NCBI GenBank assembly: GCA_017396025.1
Contig: JAFQNF010000001.1
Coordinates: forward strand, 1-64,000
DNA from: a bacterium
GTDB taxonomy: Bacteria > Cyanobacteriota > Vampirovibrionia > Gastranaerophilales > Gastranaerophilaceae
Direction: 5' to 3'
DNA: 64,000 nucleotides
Part shown: positions 1 to 8,781 of the stretch, piece by piece
How positions within the stretch are numbered: position 1 is the first letter of the stretch
Layout of the letters: each line of letters begins with the position of its first letter
Program-made: the position numbers and the translations under genes
The notes under the pieces: model-generated
Told to the model about the DNA's origin: nothing
The model's input: the letters and a program-made list of their open reading frames with translations, nothing else
The model's database searches: none

Positions 1-87
1 AAAACTGTCACCTAGAATTTTTTTAATTGTTTTAGATTTTGCAGGTGACTCAACTATTACCAACGTTTTTTCTTTTTTATTTGCCAT
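1..87 (-). CDS. topA: DNA topoisomerase I, N-terminal fragment (runs off the left edge)
   Basis: Only the first 29 codons lie in the window. The ATG is at 87 on the minus strand. The peptide begins MANKKEKTLVIVESPAKSKT, and VIVESPAK is the opening strand of the Toprim domain of type IA topoisomerases. The enzyme relaxes negatively supercoiled DNA in the cytoplasm. The gene follows dprA with a gap of 8 bases; dprA-topA is a common bacterial pairing, so co-transcription is likely. No more can be said because the body of the gene is outside the window. Confidence 0.9.
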   Translation of the reverse strand, partial: MANKKEKTLVIVESPAKSKTIKKILGDSF

Positions 88-95
88 TTTTCTCT

Positions 96-1208
96 CTATA
101 AAAGTGAAATATATTTATCCCCGTTAGTCTGAGATATACTACCCTCTAACTCTAACTTTGTTAATATTACCATTAAATCAGTAATATTCAAGTTAGTTTT
201 AACAATTATCTCATCTAATGTTAGCATATCTTTTTGTATGCAGTCTATTATTAATTGTTCTTCATCTGTAAAATTCTTTTGAGTCTTTTCTTTTTCCTTT
301 GTGGTGCAATTAATTTGCCAATTCATTGCATCTAAAATATCGTTGTGGTTTGTAACAACGGCTGCTCCTGTTTTTATTAGTTTATATATCCCTTCCGTAT
401 TTGGGTTTGAAATTAAACCTGGCATACACATAAGTTCTCTGCCTTGTTCTAATGCTAAGTTTGCAGTTATCATTGCTCCTGATTTTATTGCGGCCTCAGC
501 GACTAAAACACCTTTTGATAAACCAGATACAATTCTGTTCCTTGCTGGGAAGTGCCAACTAATTGCATCTACATCTGGCCAATATTCTGTGAATACAACC
601 CCAGCTCCATCTTTTATTTCATTGAACATTTTTATGTTTGATTTTGGGTATATCTTATCAAATCCGCCACCAATAACTGCGATTGTTTTTATGTTGTTAT
701 CAATTGCTGTTCTATGCGCTACTGTGTCTATTCCTTCTGCCATTCCAGAAACAATACAAAGATCTGTATCATGCAAGCCAGAAAGTATGTTTCTTAATGA
801 ATTTCTAGAGTTTTCGCTAGCTTTTCTAGAACCAACAACAGCTATGGTTCTATCTAAGTTACAAGAAGATAAATCTCCAACCATAAAAAGACCGCTAGGT
901 GGATTATCAATGTGTCTTAGTAAGTATGGATATCTCTCATCTTCAGGATGTAAAAAATCAAAACCACGCTTTTTTATGTATTCATAACATTCATCGGGAT
1001 TGATAGAGTCTCTTTCCTCTAAAAAATTTTCAAGAGATTGTTTTCTTAACCCTTCAATTGTCCATAAATCATAGGCTTGAGCGTGCCAAGCAAGTTCAAT
1101 TGATCCAAAATGCTCAAACACTCTATTTACAAACATAGAGCCAGTTTTTGTTAGTTTAGAGAACGCACACCAATATTTTGCTTTATCTTCCATTAAGCTT
1201 CGCAGCAA
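96..1208 (-). CDS. dprA: DNA-processing protein DprA (Smf)
   Basis: DprA binds incoming single-stranded DNA during natural transformation and loads RecA. The 370-residue protein has the family layout: an N-terminal helical (SAM-like) region to about residue 75, a Rossmann-like core at about 80-290 with VVGSRKAS, the SGMAEGIDTVAHR signature, GGGFDKIYP and FPARNRIVSG, and a C-terminal winged-helix region (about 310-370). All the usual core motifs are present, so it looks intact. The ATG at 1208 lies inside the end of the upstream gene (16-base overlap), which suggests translational coupling; topA follows. DprA is found in many bacteria that are not known to be competent, so it does not prove transformation. 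Confidence 0.95.
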   Translation of the reverse strand: MLRSLMEDKAKYWCAFSKLTKTGSMFVNRVFEHFGSIELAWHAQAYDLWTIEGLRKQSLENFLEERDSINPDECYEYIKKRGFDFLHPEDERYPYLLRHIDNPPSGLFMVGDLSSCNLDRTIAVVGSRKASENSRNSLRNILSGLHDTDLCIVSGMAEGIDTVAHRTAIDNNIKTIAVIGGGFDKIYPKSNIKMFNEIKDGAGVVFTEYWPDVDAISWHFPARNRIVSGLSKGVLVAEAAIKSGAMITANLALEQGRELMCMPGLISNPNTEGIYKLIKTGAAVVTNHNDILDAMNWQINCTTKEKEKTQKNFTDEEQLIIDCIQKDMLTLDEIIVKTNLNITDLMVILTKLELEGSISQTNGDKYISLL

Positions 1209-1414
1209 CCATTTTTAAGAAGATTTTCGTATTGGGTTTTATAGTATGCAGCTAAAAGACATGCAAAGTTATATTTTTGTTCTGTTGTTGCTGGTGGAAT
1301 AAATGAATCTTGAGGCATTTCTTCCACAATGACAGGAGCATTTTCTCTGCGTCCGAATTCAACACGGCGCAATGGTTGACAATTGATGGTGTTATTAATA
1401 GCTTCGATTCTCAT
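1193..1414 (-). CDS. Small hypothetical protein (73 aa)
   Basis: An open frame extends back to 1477, but the better start is the ATG at 1414, preceded by a strong AAGGGGAG ribosome-binding site 5 bases away. This gives a 73-residue protein starting MRIEAINNTINCQPLRRVEF. It has no signal peptide or membrane segment. It contains a basic FGRR stretch near residue 16, a short Pro/Glu-rich linker and a C-terminal helix with YKTQYENLL ending in CCEA. No family was recognised. Its end overlaps dprA by 16 bases. The N-terminal pattern (hydrophobic-polar MRI/MNI start followed by a short F-G/K-basic motif) resembles the starts of two other proteins here, at 28558 and 31765. Confidence 0.6.
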   Translation of the reverse strand: MRIEAINNTINCQPLRRVEFGRRENAPVIVEEMPQDSFIPPATTEQKYNFACLLAAYYKTQYENLLKNGCCEA

Positions 1415-1504
1415 AAAGCTCCCCTTCACATAAAATACCCATGACAAAATCCTACCACAGTCGAAATTGATTTTCAACTAGGCTCTTTGGCTATTTTGTT
1501 TTTA

Positions 1505-3229
1505 TTATTCGCATAATAAATCTGCTAAAGGTGTTATAACAACACCATTTAAAGACTTATCAATTTCTTTTAATTTTTTTGAAACTGCATCAATTTCTTC
1601 TGTCCAATTGAAATATTTTTTAATAAAATTTTCACCTTTGTTAAAATCTTGTGATAATTGAACATCAATAATTTCTGTTAGCATTTTGTTTGCAGTTGGA
1701 ATCATTTTTTCAATATCAATATTTATTATTCCATCATTGTTTACTGAAATTGCTCCTTCAGATATAAAGAAGTACGCTTGCATAACTGTTCTAACTCTAT
1801 GTGCTTGTGATAATTCTGGTTTTGCTTTTAAGAAGCAGTTTGCACCAAAAGTTACTAAAATTTGATTTTTTTCTTCTTCAGTGTAAACACCAGCATTTGT
1901 TAGACATTGAAGTAATGCTAGTGCGCCCATATCTGCTTTATTTTCTTCTATGATATTTTTGTATTTTCCAAGTGCTTCTGTTCCTGATTTTGGTCCAAGT
2001 GAGTGAACATTTTCATGTCCAATTGTAAACCAATGATCAGCTTCTGGATTGTAGAATTTATGTAATTCTTTGTTTAAAGTTGCATCAAGTCTTTTTTGTC
2101 TTCTTTCAATTGCTTCTGGAGAATTACTTGTTCTTACTTGTCTATGGTATACGTTTCTTCTTCCGCCACCAATGGTTAGTGATAATTTATCGTTATTTGG
2201 CAAGTTTTGTGCAATTGTGATTCCTCCTCTGTATGAGCCCTCATCGCCACGTAAAGAAACAATATCCGCATCAACCATTGTTTGTAAGTTATCATCATCT
2301 GATGAAATATTTTGTTCGTATTTCTCTTTTAAAGGCATATTTTCTGCCATTAGAGGAAGATAGTTTTTTACCTTTAATAAATCTTCTGTTCCTTTTTTAT
2401 TAACAATACCAACTCTTACTCCTATTGAGTCTTTTGAGATTACATTTATATTATTTCCCTCTAAAAGTTTTTTTAATTCTTCATCTTCTACAACGCTACC
2501 AGTCATTAAATCTGCATATTGTTCTCTAGAAAGCGTGAATTCAAGCGGTGTATCTTGTAATGTTGCCCATTTTTTATCTGCATATGCATCTAACATAGGG
2601 TCATTTTCTCTAAGTGCTTTTGCTTGAAGTGTAAGATATTCATTAAAATCTGCATTTGTTGATAATTTTGAAGCAAGTTCAAGTTCTTGTGCCATTTTTT
2701 CAAATTCTTCTTTGAATTCAACAGTATAATCATTAGCTTTTAATTTGTTGCCATCGCGTTTTACTATTGTACGTTGGTTCAAGATATTTTTAACTTCTTC
2801 AATCTCTCCATTTTTTATCATTGATTTTAATATTGAATGTAATTCTTCTTTTGATAAATCGCTTGGATAAAAAGCTTTTCCTTCTTTTTCTTGAGCATCT
2901 TTTAAAAGGATTACTTTTTTTGATTCTGAGTCTATACCTATAATTCCAAGTTGAGCGTCAAATAAAATTTTTGTTAGTTCAGCTTGTTTATTACCTTTTG
3001 AAATTTCGTCGTTTAGAAAATTTAAAAATGGCAAGTTTAGTTCATTATCTTGTTTCATATAGATTACATTTGCATATTGGGCAGCTCTAACTAAGTGTTT
3101 TAGCGCTTCTTTATCTCCATCAGATAATGAATTATATTCTGGAGCATCTTCTTTAAGCATTTGTTTTCTTATTAAATAATCTTTATGTGTTCTTTTTTCT
3201 AATTCTTCAATTGATAAATTAATTTCCAT
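1505..3229 (-). CDS. M49 (dipeptidyl-peptidase III)-like zinc metallopeptidase
   Basis: This 574-residue protein has no signal peptide and should be cytosolic. Family M49 enzymes release dipeptides from the N-terminus of short peptides. A zinc motif H405-E-N-V-H409 is followed by LGKYKNIIEENKADMGAL, where EENKAD (428-433) matches the M49 EECRAE-type motif; E429 would be the third ligand. The N-terminal LSDGDKEALKHLVRAA segment (about 35-50) also resembles bacterial M49 proteins. Classical DPP III has a six-residue HExxGH motif; a five-residue variant is known from the Caldithrix abyssi enzyme, so HENVH fits that subtype. The start at 3229 has an AGGAG site upstream. It looks monocistronic. 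The family call is from motifs only; the substrate is unknown. Confidence 0.72.
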   Translation of the reverse strand: MEINLSIEELEKRTHKDYLIRKQMLKEDAPEYNSLSDGDKEALKHLVRAAQYANVIYMKQDNELNLPFLNFLNDEISKGNKQAELTKILFDAQLGIIGIDSESKKVILLKDAQEKEGKAFYPSDLSKEELHSILKSMIKNGEIEEVKNILNQRTIVKRDGNKLKANDYTVEFKEEFEKMAQELELASKLSTNADFNEYLTLQAKALRENDPMLDAYADKKWATLQDTPLEFTLSREQYADLMTGSVVEDEELKKLLEGNNINVISKDSIGVRVGIVNKKGTEDLLKVKNYLPLMAENMPLKEKYEQNISSDDDNLQTMVDADIVSLRGDEGSYRGGITIAQNLPNNDKLSLTIGGGRRNVYHRQVRTSNSPEAIERRQKRLDATLNKELHKFYNPEADHWFTIGHENVHSLGPKSGTEALGKYKNIIEENKADMGALALLQCLTNAGVYTEEEKNQILVTFGANCFLKAKPELSQAHRVRTVMQAYFFISEGAISVNNDGIINIDIEKMIPTANKMLTEIIDVQLSQDFNKGENFIKKYFNWTEEIDAVSKKLKEIDKSLNGVVITPLADLLCE

Positions 3230-3298
3230 ATTAAAATCTCCTAAATTACTTTAACTATACAGAATTTAGCAAGATTAAACAATAATACATATAGATTA

Positions 3299-5131
3299 TT
3301 ATTGCATTAGAACAGTATCTGGAACTTCATAATATTTGCAAGAACCACATATGTCTTTTGCATAGTATTGACCGGATTCACCAGCAAATTTCGATTTAAA
3401 ATTTGATATTATTTTTGAGGGATTTTTTGAACCTTTTATACAATAAGTATAAATAGCTTCATCTGTTGAAACTTCTTGTATTTTGATTGATTGTGTATCT
3501 GTTAAGATTACTGCAATTGGTTTTTGCTCATACATTGCGTTTGTAACTTTATTGTTTGTCCAGAACTTCGCTCCGATATGGTTATTTCCTGTTGTTTTTA
3601 TTATTGCTAATAGTTCAGGAATGTTTGGTAATCTTCCACCATTTGCGTAACAATATGCTTCTTTCTCATGAAGTGATTTTAACTCTGGCTTTTTATTTAC
3701 AATTTGGAAAGATGGTATACAGAAGCTTTGTTTCCAAATTTGTTTTTCACTTTGTATTGGTATATTGTCATAGTCTATATATGGGAAATAACATAAGTTG
3801 ATTTCATTTCCGTATGTATTGGTTCTTGTTGCAGACTGAAGTTTTGCCTCAGATGATGCATAGTAGTTGTTGATTTTTATACTTGTATCGTAATAGTATC
3901 CTTTATTAATTAATTCGTTTAAGTATTCGTTTGACACGTGCTTTACATTGAAATTGACGTGTCTTGCAACATCATTTTGCGCTGGTGGGAAGGTCTGTTT
4001 TTGTGGTTTGAATTGTTGATTGTCTGTTCCTATTTTTAATTTATCTGATTTATAATTTTTCTTTTGATTTAGCTTTAGTCTTTCCCTGTTTGTTAGTTTT
4101 TCATCACCAATTTTTACTGGCTTATTTTTATAAAAATAGTGATTTGCAAATAGCTTATTGTCAGTATTTGCTTTTGCTGTACAGTAAACAATTGCATCTG
4201 TATTTTGTGGTTTTTTCTTTATTTCATAAGACATATTTTTAAAGTGAAGAACTAAGTTTGTTCTTCCTGCTTTATCGCTTGTCCAATAATATTTTTCTCC
4301 AAATGTATCAAAACGGTGGAAAATTATATTGTATATTTCCAAATGATTTGCGACTCTTGCGTTCATTGAACCACAAAATTGTTCTGCTGCTTCGTATGTT
4401 TTAAACTTGAAACCTTCTGTTGTATACATAAAAGGAACTTCAAGTTTTTTATTTTCTAATTTTTGTCTGACGGCGGGGGTTAAATCTACGTATTTAAGAT
4501 GTTCTTTTGAATATTGGATTGCTAGTTTTGCTGCTTTATATTTTGTTTTGTGTGCAGAAGTAAAGTTATCAATTATATTCATTGAAAATTGAAAAGCAGA
4601 GAACAATAAAAAAAGTATAAATAAGATAAAAACAAGAATATCTGTTTTTCTTTTTCTCTTTTTCTCGTTGAATGCTGGTAATAAGATTGCTGGATAAAAT
4701 AAATGCATATAAGAGAGCATTAATATAGATGGTAAAAGCATTGATATTGTGCTCATAAAATAAGTAAATATAAAGGTTACATTTAATGCATCCCTATTTA
4801 CTTTAGAAAGACAGTAAATATCAAAACAAAAAATTCCAGCAAAAAGAAGAAAAAATAAACCAACAATAATTGGATAGTTTATGTACATTAATTCTTTTTT
4901 TATTGCTAGCCAGTTTTTATTTACAAGAGCATTAACTCTAAAACGGTATAAAAAGAATATTAAACAGTTAAAAAAGATATTTAAACTTATTATTGTGTTC
5001 TTATTTGAATCGGCAATAAAAAATGCAATAACATTACATATAACCACTAAGCAGGTGAATAAAAGGTTGTTATTTTGTAATATTTTACTTATGTGTGGTT
5101 TTTGTATCATTTTTGCCCGTCTTTTGTACAT
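3299..5131 (-). CDS. Multi-pass membrane protein with two lectin-like/DUF1566-like modules
   Basis: The 610-residue protein opens with about six hydrophobic segments in the first 190 residues, followed by a long soluble part that is probably extracytoplasmic. Two stretches look like the C-type-lectin-fold/DUF1566 module. One is at about 240-320 (YEAAEQFCGSMNARVANHLE, then YYWTSDK). The other is at about 490-575 (EAYCYANGGRLPNIPELLAI, then KFWTNNK and IYTYCIKG). Between and after them are Lys/Asn/Gln-rich linkers, and a CGSCKYY motif lies near the C-terminus. No precise family or function was recognised; a surface sensor or adhesin is a guess. A second ATG at 5110 is an alternative start; neither has a strong ribosome-binding site. 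It diverges from kdsD. Confidence 0.6.
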   Translation of the reverse strand: MYKRRAKMIQKPHISKILQNNNLLFTCLVVICNVIAFFIADSNKNTIISLNIFFNCLIFFLYRFRVNALVNKNWLAIKKELMYINYPIIVGLFFLLFAGIFCFDIYCLSKVNRDALNVTFIFTYFMSTISMLLPSILMLSYMHLFYPAILLPAFNEKKRKRKTDILVFILFILFLLFSAFQFSMNIIDNFTSAHKTKYKAAKLAIQYSKEHLKYVDLTPAVRQKLENKKLEVPFMYTTEGFKFKTYEAAEQFCGSMNARVANHLEIYNIIFHRFDTFGEKYYWTSDKAGRTNLVLHFKNMSYEIKKKPQNTDAIVYCTAKANTDNKLFANHYFYKNKPVKIGDEKLTNRERLKLNQKKNYKSDKLKIGTDNQQFKPQKQTFPPAQNDVARHVNFNVKHVSNEYLNELINKGYYYDTSIKINNYYASSEAKLQSATRTNTYGNEINLCYFPYIDYDNIPIQSEKQIWKQSFCIPSFQIVNKKPELKSLHEKEAYCYANGGRLPNIPELLAIIKTTGNNHIGAKFWTNNKVTNAMYEQKPIAVILTDTQSIKIQEVSTDEAIYTYCIKGSKNPSKIISNFKSKFAGESGQYYAKDICGSCKYYEVPDTVLMQ

Positions 5132-5152
5132 TACTTTTTGTTATTGTATAAT
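5124..5152 (+). promoter_or_regulatory. Predicted sigma70-type promoter for kdsD-kdsC
   Basis: TTGTAC (5124-5129), a 17-base spacer and TATAAT (5147-5152). The expected start is near 5159, leaving a short leader before the GTG at 5182, which carries its own AGGGAAGG ribosome-binding site. The -35 lies close to the start of the divergent gene at 5131/5110. Confidence 0.6.
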
Positions 5153-5181
5153 TAATATATTAGCATAGGGAAGGTGTTAAA

Positions 5182-6165
5182 GTGGAAATTATACAAAAAT
5201 CTACATTGAGTGAATTAGCGAAGGAAGTTTTTGATATAGAGGCTGATTCGATTTTAAAATTGAAAGAAAGAATTGATGAAAATATAGAACAAGCTGTTTC
5301 TGTAATTATGCAATCAAAAGGTAGAGTTATTGTTACCGGAATGGGTAAATCAGGTTTGATTGGTAGAAAAATCGCAGCGACATTATCTTCAACCGGTACG
5401 CCTTCTTATTTCTTGCATCCTGCGGAATCTACTCATGGTGATTCAGGTATTATTACAAGAGAAGATGTTGTTATTGCAATTTCAAATAGTGGTGAAACAC
5501 TTGAGCTTTTAAATCTTCTTCCTTTGATTAAAAGATTTGAAGTTCCACTTATCGTTCTTGCTGGAAATCAAAACTCAACTTTAGGTAAGAGTGCAGATAT
5601 TTATTTTGACATTTCTGTTGAAAAAGAAGCTTGCCCACTAGGTAAAGCACCAACTGCAAGTACTACAGCAACACTTGCTATGGGTGATGCTTTGGCTGTA
5701 TGTTTGCTGAAAAATAGAGGGTTTTCTACGGAAGATTTCTTGCTATATCATCCTTCTGGCGCATTGGGAAAAGGTGTATTGTACGTCGTAAAAGATTTAA
5801 TGTTAAAAGAAAAAGCTTTGCTTCCTATTGCTCATGAAGATGATACTTTCTTAGAAACGGTTGATTTAATATCTAAAAAGAAATTAGGTTGTGCTCTTAT
5901 TGTTAACTCTCAAGGTAGATTAACTGGATTACTAACAGATGGTGACATTAGAAGAATTTTGCTAAGGTATCCTGATGTATCTGTTCTTTCCACTAAATCT
6001 GTTATGACAGTGAACCCAAAAACTATATCAGGTGATGATATGGCTACTAAGGCTTTAGCTTATATGGAAAAATATTGTATTACATCTTTGGCAGTTTGTG
6101 ATGAAGATAATGTTCCAGTTGGAATTATTCATATACATGATTTGTTAAAAGCGGGAGTTGCCTAA
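5182..6165 (+). CDS. kdsD: Arabinose-5-phosphate isomerase (KdsD/KpsF family)
   Basis: Interconverts ribulose-5-phosphate and arabinose-5-phosphate, the first step towards the LPS sugar Kdo. The 327-residue protein has an N-terminal SIS domain (about 35-180) with GMGKSGLIGRKIAATLSSTG, HPAESTHGD and ISNSGET, then two CBS domains (about 205-265 and 270-327). This is the full KdsD/GutQ layout. The start is a GTG at 5182, chosen for its AGGGAAGG site. The stop overlaps the kdsC start as TAATG, so the two are translationally coupled. Both genes serve Kdo synthesis, which implies an LPS-bearing outer membrane. Confidence 0.95.
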   Translation: MEIIQKSTLSELAKEVFDIEADSILKLKERIDENIEQAVSVIMQSKGRVIVTGMGKSGLIGRKIAATLSSTGTPSYFLHPAESTHGDSGIITREDVVIAISNSGETLELLNLLPLIKRFEVPLIVLAGNQNSTLGKSADIYFDISVEKEACPLGKAPTASTTATLAMGDALAVCLLKNRGFSTEDFLLYHPSGALGKGVLYVVKDLMLKEKALLPIAHEDDTFLETVDLISKKKLGCALIVNSQGRLTGLLTDGDIRRILLRYPDVSVLSTKSVMTVNPKTISGDDMATKALAYMEKYCITSLAVCDEDNVPVGIIHIHDLLKAGVA

Positions 6166-6668
6166 TGTATAGCTTAGAATTAAAAAATAGGGCATCTAAA
6201 ATTAAAATGGTTGCTTTTGATGTTGACGGTGTTATGACCGATGGAAGTATTACATATGACGAAAATGGTGTTGAATATAAAACATTTAATGTAAAAGATG
6301 GTCAAGGTATTGTAAGAATCACAAAAGCTGGGATTATTACTGCAATTATTACTGCAAGAAATAATGCAACTGTTAAACATCGTTTTGACAACTTGGGAAT
6401 GAGCAGATTATTTATGGGGCAAAAAGATAAGATGGTTGCGATGAAACAATTGCTTGATGAATATAAACTAGATTTATCTCAAGTTGCATATATGGGTGAT
6501 GATTTACCAGATATCCCTGTTTTGAAAGAGGTTGGTTTATCAGCTTGTCCTAATGATGCTATTGATGAAGTTAAAGACTTATGCCATTTTGTTTCATTGA
6601 AAAATGGCGGTAGAGGTGCTGTTAGAGAATTAACAGATCTTATTTATTCATCTCAAATAAAATCTTAG
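6165..6668 (+). CDS. kdsC: 3-deoxy-D-manno-octulosonate 8-phosphate phosphatase KdsC
   Basis: HAD-superfamily phosphatase that converts Kdo-8-phosphate to Kdo. The 167-residue protein matches the usual family length. It has the nucleophile motif AFDVDGVMTDG (about 17-27), the motif-II region ITARNN, and GDDLPDIPVL plus GLSACPNDA near the C-terminus, which are typical of the capless KdsC tetramer. It overlaps kdsD by one base. At its 3' end it overlaps the convergent coaX gene by 29 bases, so no terminator fits between them. Confidence 0.95.
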   Translation: MYSLELKNRASKIKMVAFDVDGVMTDGSITYDENGVEYKTFNVKDGQGIVRITKAGIITAIITARNNATVKHRFDNLGMSRLFMGQKDKMVAMKQLLDEYKLDLSQVAYMGDDLPDIPVLKEVGLSACPNDAIDEVKDLCHFVSLKNGGRGAVRELTDLIYSSQIKS

Positions 6669-7404
6669 CACCGATAAGTGTTAAATCAGGATTAATATAA
6701 TCAAATTTTCTTCTTAAATAATTACTTATAACAGCAGAATATCCTCCTGTTGCAATTATTGTGGCTTTTTCTCCAAGTTCTCTTTCACATTCAAAAATGA
6801 GCCCATCAATCATTGCGGCGTGTCCTCTTACAATACCGGAAAGCATTGCTTCAATAGTATTTCTTCCTATTGTGTGTTCTGGTGCTTCAATGTTTAATTT
6901 TGGAAGTTTTGATGTTTTGCTACTTAACGCGTCTGCTTGTATTTTCATTCCTGCAGTTATTATTCCTCCGACGAATTCATTTTGACTGTTTACTATATCA
7001 AATGAAGTTGCTGTCCCAAAATCAACAACAATTGCTGGAGTTGTGTATAGCGCAGCGGCTGCACAAGCATTTACTATTCTGTCTGCACCTATTTGTGAAG
7101 GATTGTCCGTTTTTAATGTTATATTTGTTTTTATTTTGTGTGAAATAATTAATGAATCTATTCCTAAATATTTTTTTAATGCTATTTCAATTTTCTCTGT
7201 TAATTGAACAACTACGCTTGAAATTACTGCATTAGTAACATTTTTATCAAGGTTTGTTTCTCTTAATAGATTTTTAAGAAATACACCATATTCGTCTTCT
7301 GTTCTTTTTATGTCTGTTGCGAGTCTCCAAGAATGAATAAGTTCATCTTCTTTAAAGACACCTAGCGTAATATTTGTATTTCCAATATCTATAACTAATA
7401 GCAT
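6640..7404 (-). CDS. coaX: Type III pantothenate kinase CoaX
   Basis: Phosphorylates pantothenate in the first committed step of coenzyme A synthesis. The 254-residue protein carries the type III signatures: the phosphate-binding DIGNTNITLGVF at the N-terminus, GADRIVNACAA near residue 105, and VVDFGTATSFDIVN near 125. The ATG at 7404 has a clear AAAAAGGAA site upstream. The gene stands alone on the minus strand. It completes the pathway whose earlier enzymes, PanB and PanC, are encoded at 22470-24165. Confidence 0.95.
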   Translation of the reverse strand: MLLVIDIGNTNITLGVFKEDELIHSWRLATDIKRTEDEYGVFLKNLLRETNLDKNVTNAVISSVVVQLTEKIEIALKKYLGIDSLIISHKIKTNITLKTDNPSQIGADRIVNACAAAALYTTPAIVVDFGTATSFDIVNSQNEFVGGIITAGMKIQADALSSKTSKLPKLNIEAPEHTIGRNTIEAMLSGIVRGHAAMIDGLIFECERELGEKATIIATGGYSAVISNYLRRKFDYINPDLTLIGAKILFEMNK

Positions 7405-7475
7405 TAAATTATTCCTTTTTCTTTATTCTATCAAAAACATAAATTATGCTACAATTGTTGAAAAAGGATGTTATT

Positions 7476-7781
7476 ATGATTGATTTTTTAGTCCAAAGTT
7501 TTCAGGTTAAATCAATGAGCTTTTATGAGGCAGGCATGTTGATATGTTTTGGTGCTAGTTGGCCTTTTGCTGTAATGAAAACTTATAAAACAAAAAATGT
7601 AAAAGGAAAAAGTCGTTTATTTCTTACCTTAATAATTTTAGGTTATATTTGCGGGATTATAAATAAAATACTGAATTCTGTGGATATCGTTTTATGGCTA
7701 TATGTTATAAACTTATTATTGGTAAGTACTGATTTTGTATTCTGCTTGATGTATAGGAACAATGAGGAAAGTAAGAAATAA
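7476..7781 (+). CDS. Small PQ-loop/SemiSWEET-like membrane protein
   Basis: The open frame starts at 7446, but the ATG at 7476 has an AAAAAGGATG site, giving 101 residues. Three hydrophobic segments are visible. The segment GASWPFAVMKTYKTKNVKGKS resembles the proline-containing first helix and loop of PQ-loop proteins (half-transporters with three helices). Family members include sugar exporters, but the substrate here cannot be told. The next gene starts only 8 bases downstream, so the two are probably one transcript with lspA. Confidence in the gene is good; the family call is moderate. Confidence 0.6.
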   Translation: MIDFLVQSFQVKSMSFYEAGMLICFGASWPFAVMKTYKTKNVKGKSRLFLTLIILGYICGIINKILNSVDIVLWLYVINLLLVSTDFVFCLMYRNNEESKK

Positions 7782-7788
7782 GGATAAT

Positions 7789-8781
7789 ATGAGTAAAAAG
7801 ATTATATATTCATTAGTTTTTGTGTTTGCGTTGTTAACTATGTCTGTTAACTCTTCTGAAGCAATTACGACTATGCCAAAAGATGTTGAAAAAATGACAG
7901 TTGCTGTTGAAGCTGATGAGCTAGAAAAAGAAGAAACTGATATTATCAAAAAAATTAGTTTGCGTAATAAGTTTAAACGTTCACCAAAGGCTCAAATAGA
8001 AAATTTCTATAAAAGGTATAATCGATATTCTGAAAAGAATGATACTAAAAAGTTGAAAGAAATGTATTCTGACAGCTTTGTTAATAATGATGGTTTTGAT
8101 AGAGATACTATTTTTAAGTTAATGAGTGAAGCCTCTGATGCGTATAAAAATGTTACTTATACTACAGATATTGTAAGTATTGATGTTGATGAACTTTATG
8201 CTGTTGTTAAAGTTCATGAAACTGCAACTGGGGAAACTGCTCAAAAAGCTGAAAAAGTTAATGATTATGGTTTTATAAAATCTGATTTGTATTATACAAA
8301 TTATTTGAGAAAAGAAGGTGGAAAGTGGAAGATTCTTTCTGCAGAAATAGAATCTGAAGATATTTCTTTGCTTTATGGAGAAGCAAAAAAAGCAAATATT
8401 ACAATGAGTGCTCCTAAAGTAATTCCAGCTGGGGTTGAATATGATGCTGCAGTTAAAATAGAAGCTCCTGACGGTTGTTTTGTTGTTGGCTCAATTGTAA
8501 ATGAGCAAATAAAATATCCACAAACACAGCCTAAAGATGTTTTAAGAGCTGTAAAGTCGGAAGAATTAGCAAGAATATTAAAATCTAATACAGAAAATCA
8601 TAATGAATATGCGACAATTTCTTTAGGTATTACAAGACCACATATTGAACCACCTGCAGTTGTTATTGATATGACAGGAATGGCTATTGTAATGTCTAGA
8701 GTTAATGTTATACAAAAAAATAATGTTACCAAAATAGAAAAGGAGATTGTAGATGGCAAGACGTCCGGTAAAGGAAACTAG
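7789..8781 (+). CDS. Secreted NTF2-like domain protein
   Basis: The start is set at the ATG at 7789, with AAGGAT just upstream, rather than the earlier ATG at 7762. The 330-residue protein begins MSKKIIYSLVFVFALLTMSV and has a probable signal-peptide cleavage after NSSEA. Residues about 65-195 look like an NTF2/SnoaL-type fold: IENFYKRYNRYSEKND, then alternating strands ending in GGKWKILSAEIESED. The remainder (about 200-315) is a beta-rich domain with APKVIPAGVEYDAAVKIEAP. Function is unknown; a periplasmic or surface role is inferred from the signal peptide. It overlaps lspA by 29 bases. Confidence 0.65.
   Translation: MSKKIIYSLVFVFALLTMSVNSSEAITTMPKDVEKMTVAVEADELEKEETDIIKKISLRNKFKRSPKAQIENFYKRYNRYSEKNDTKKLKEMYSDSFVNNDGFDRDTIFKLMSEASDAYKNVTYTTDIVSIDVDELYAVVKVHETATGETAQKAEKVNDYGFIKSDLYYTNYLRKEGGKWKILSAEIESEDISLLYGEAKKANITMSAPKVIPAGVEYDAAVKIEAPDGCFVVGSIVNEQIKYPQTQPKDVLRAVKSEELARILKSNTENHNEYATISLGITRPHIEPPAVVIDMTGMAIVMSRVNVIQKNNVTKIEKEIVDGKTSGKGN

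Noticed and set aside
301-987. 228-residue plus-strand open frame
   Set aside because: Lies antisense inside dprA, lacks a ribosome-binding site and shows no protein-like family features; it is a shadow of the dprA frame.
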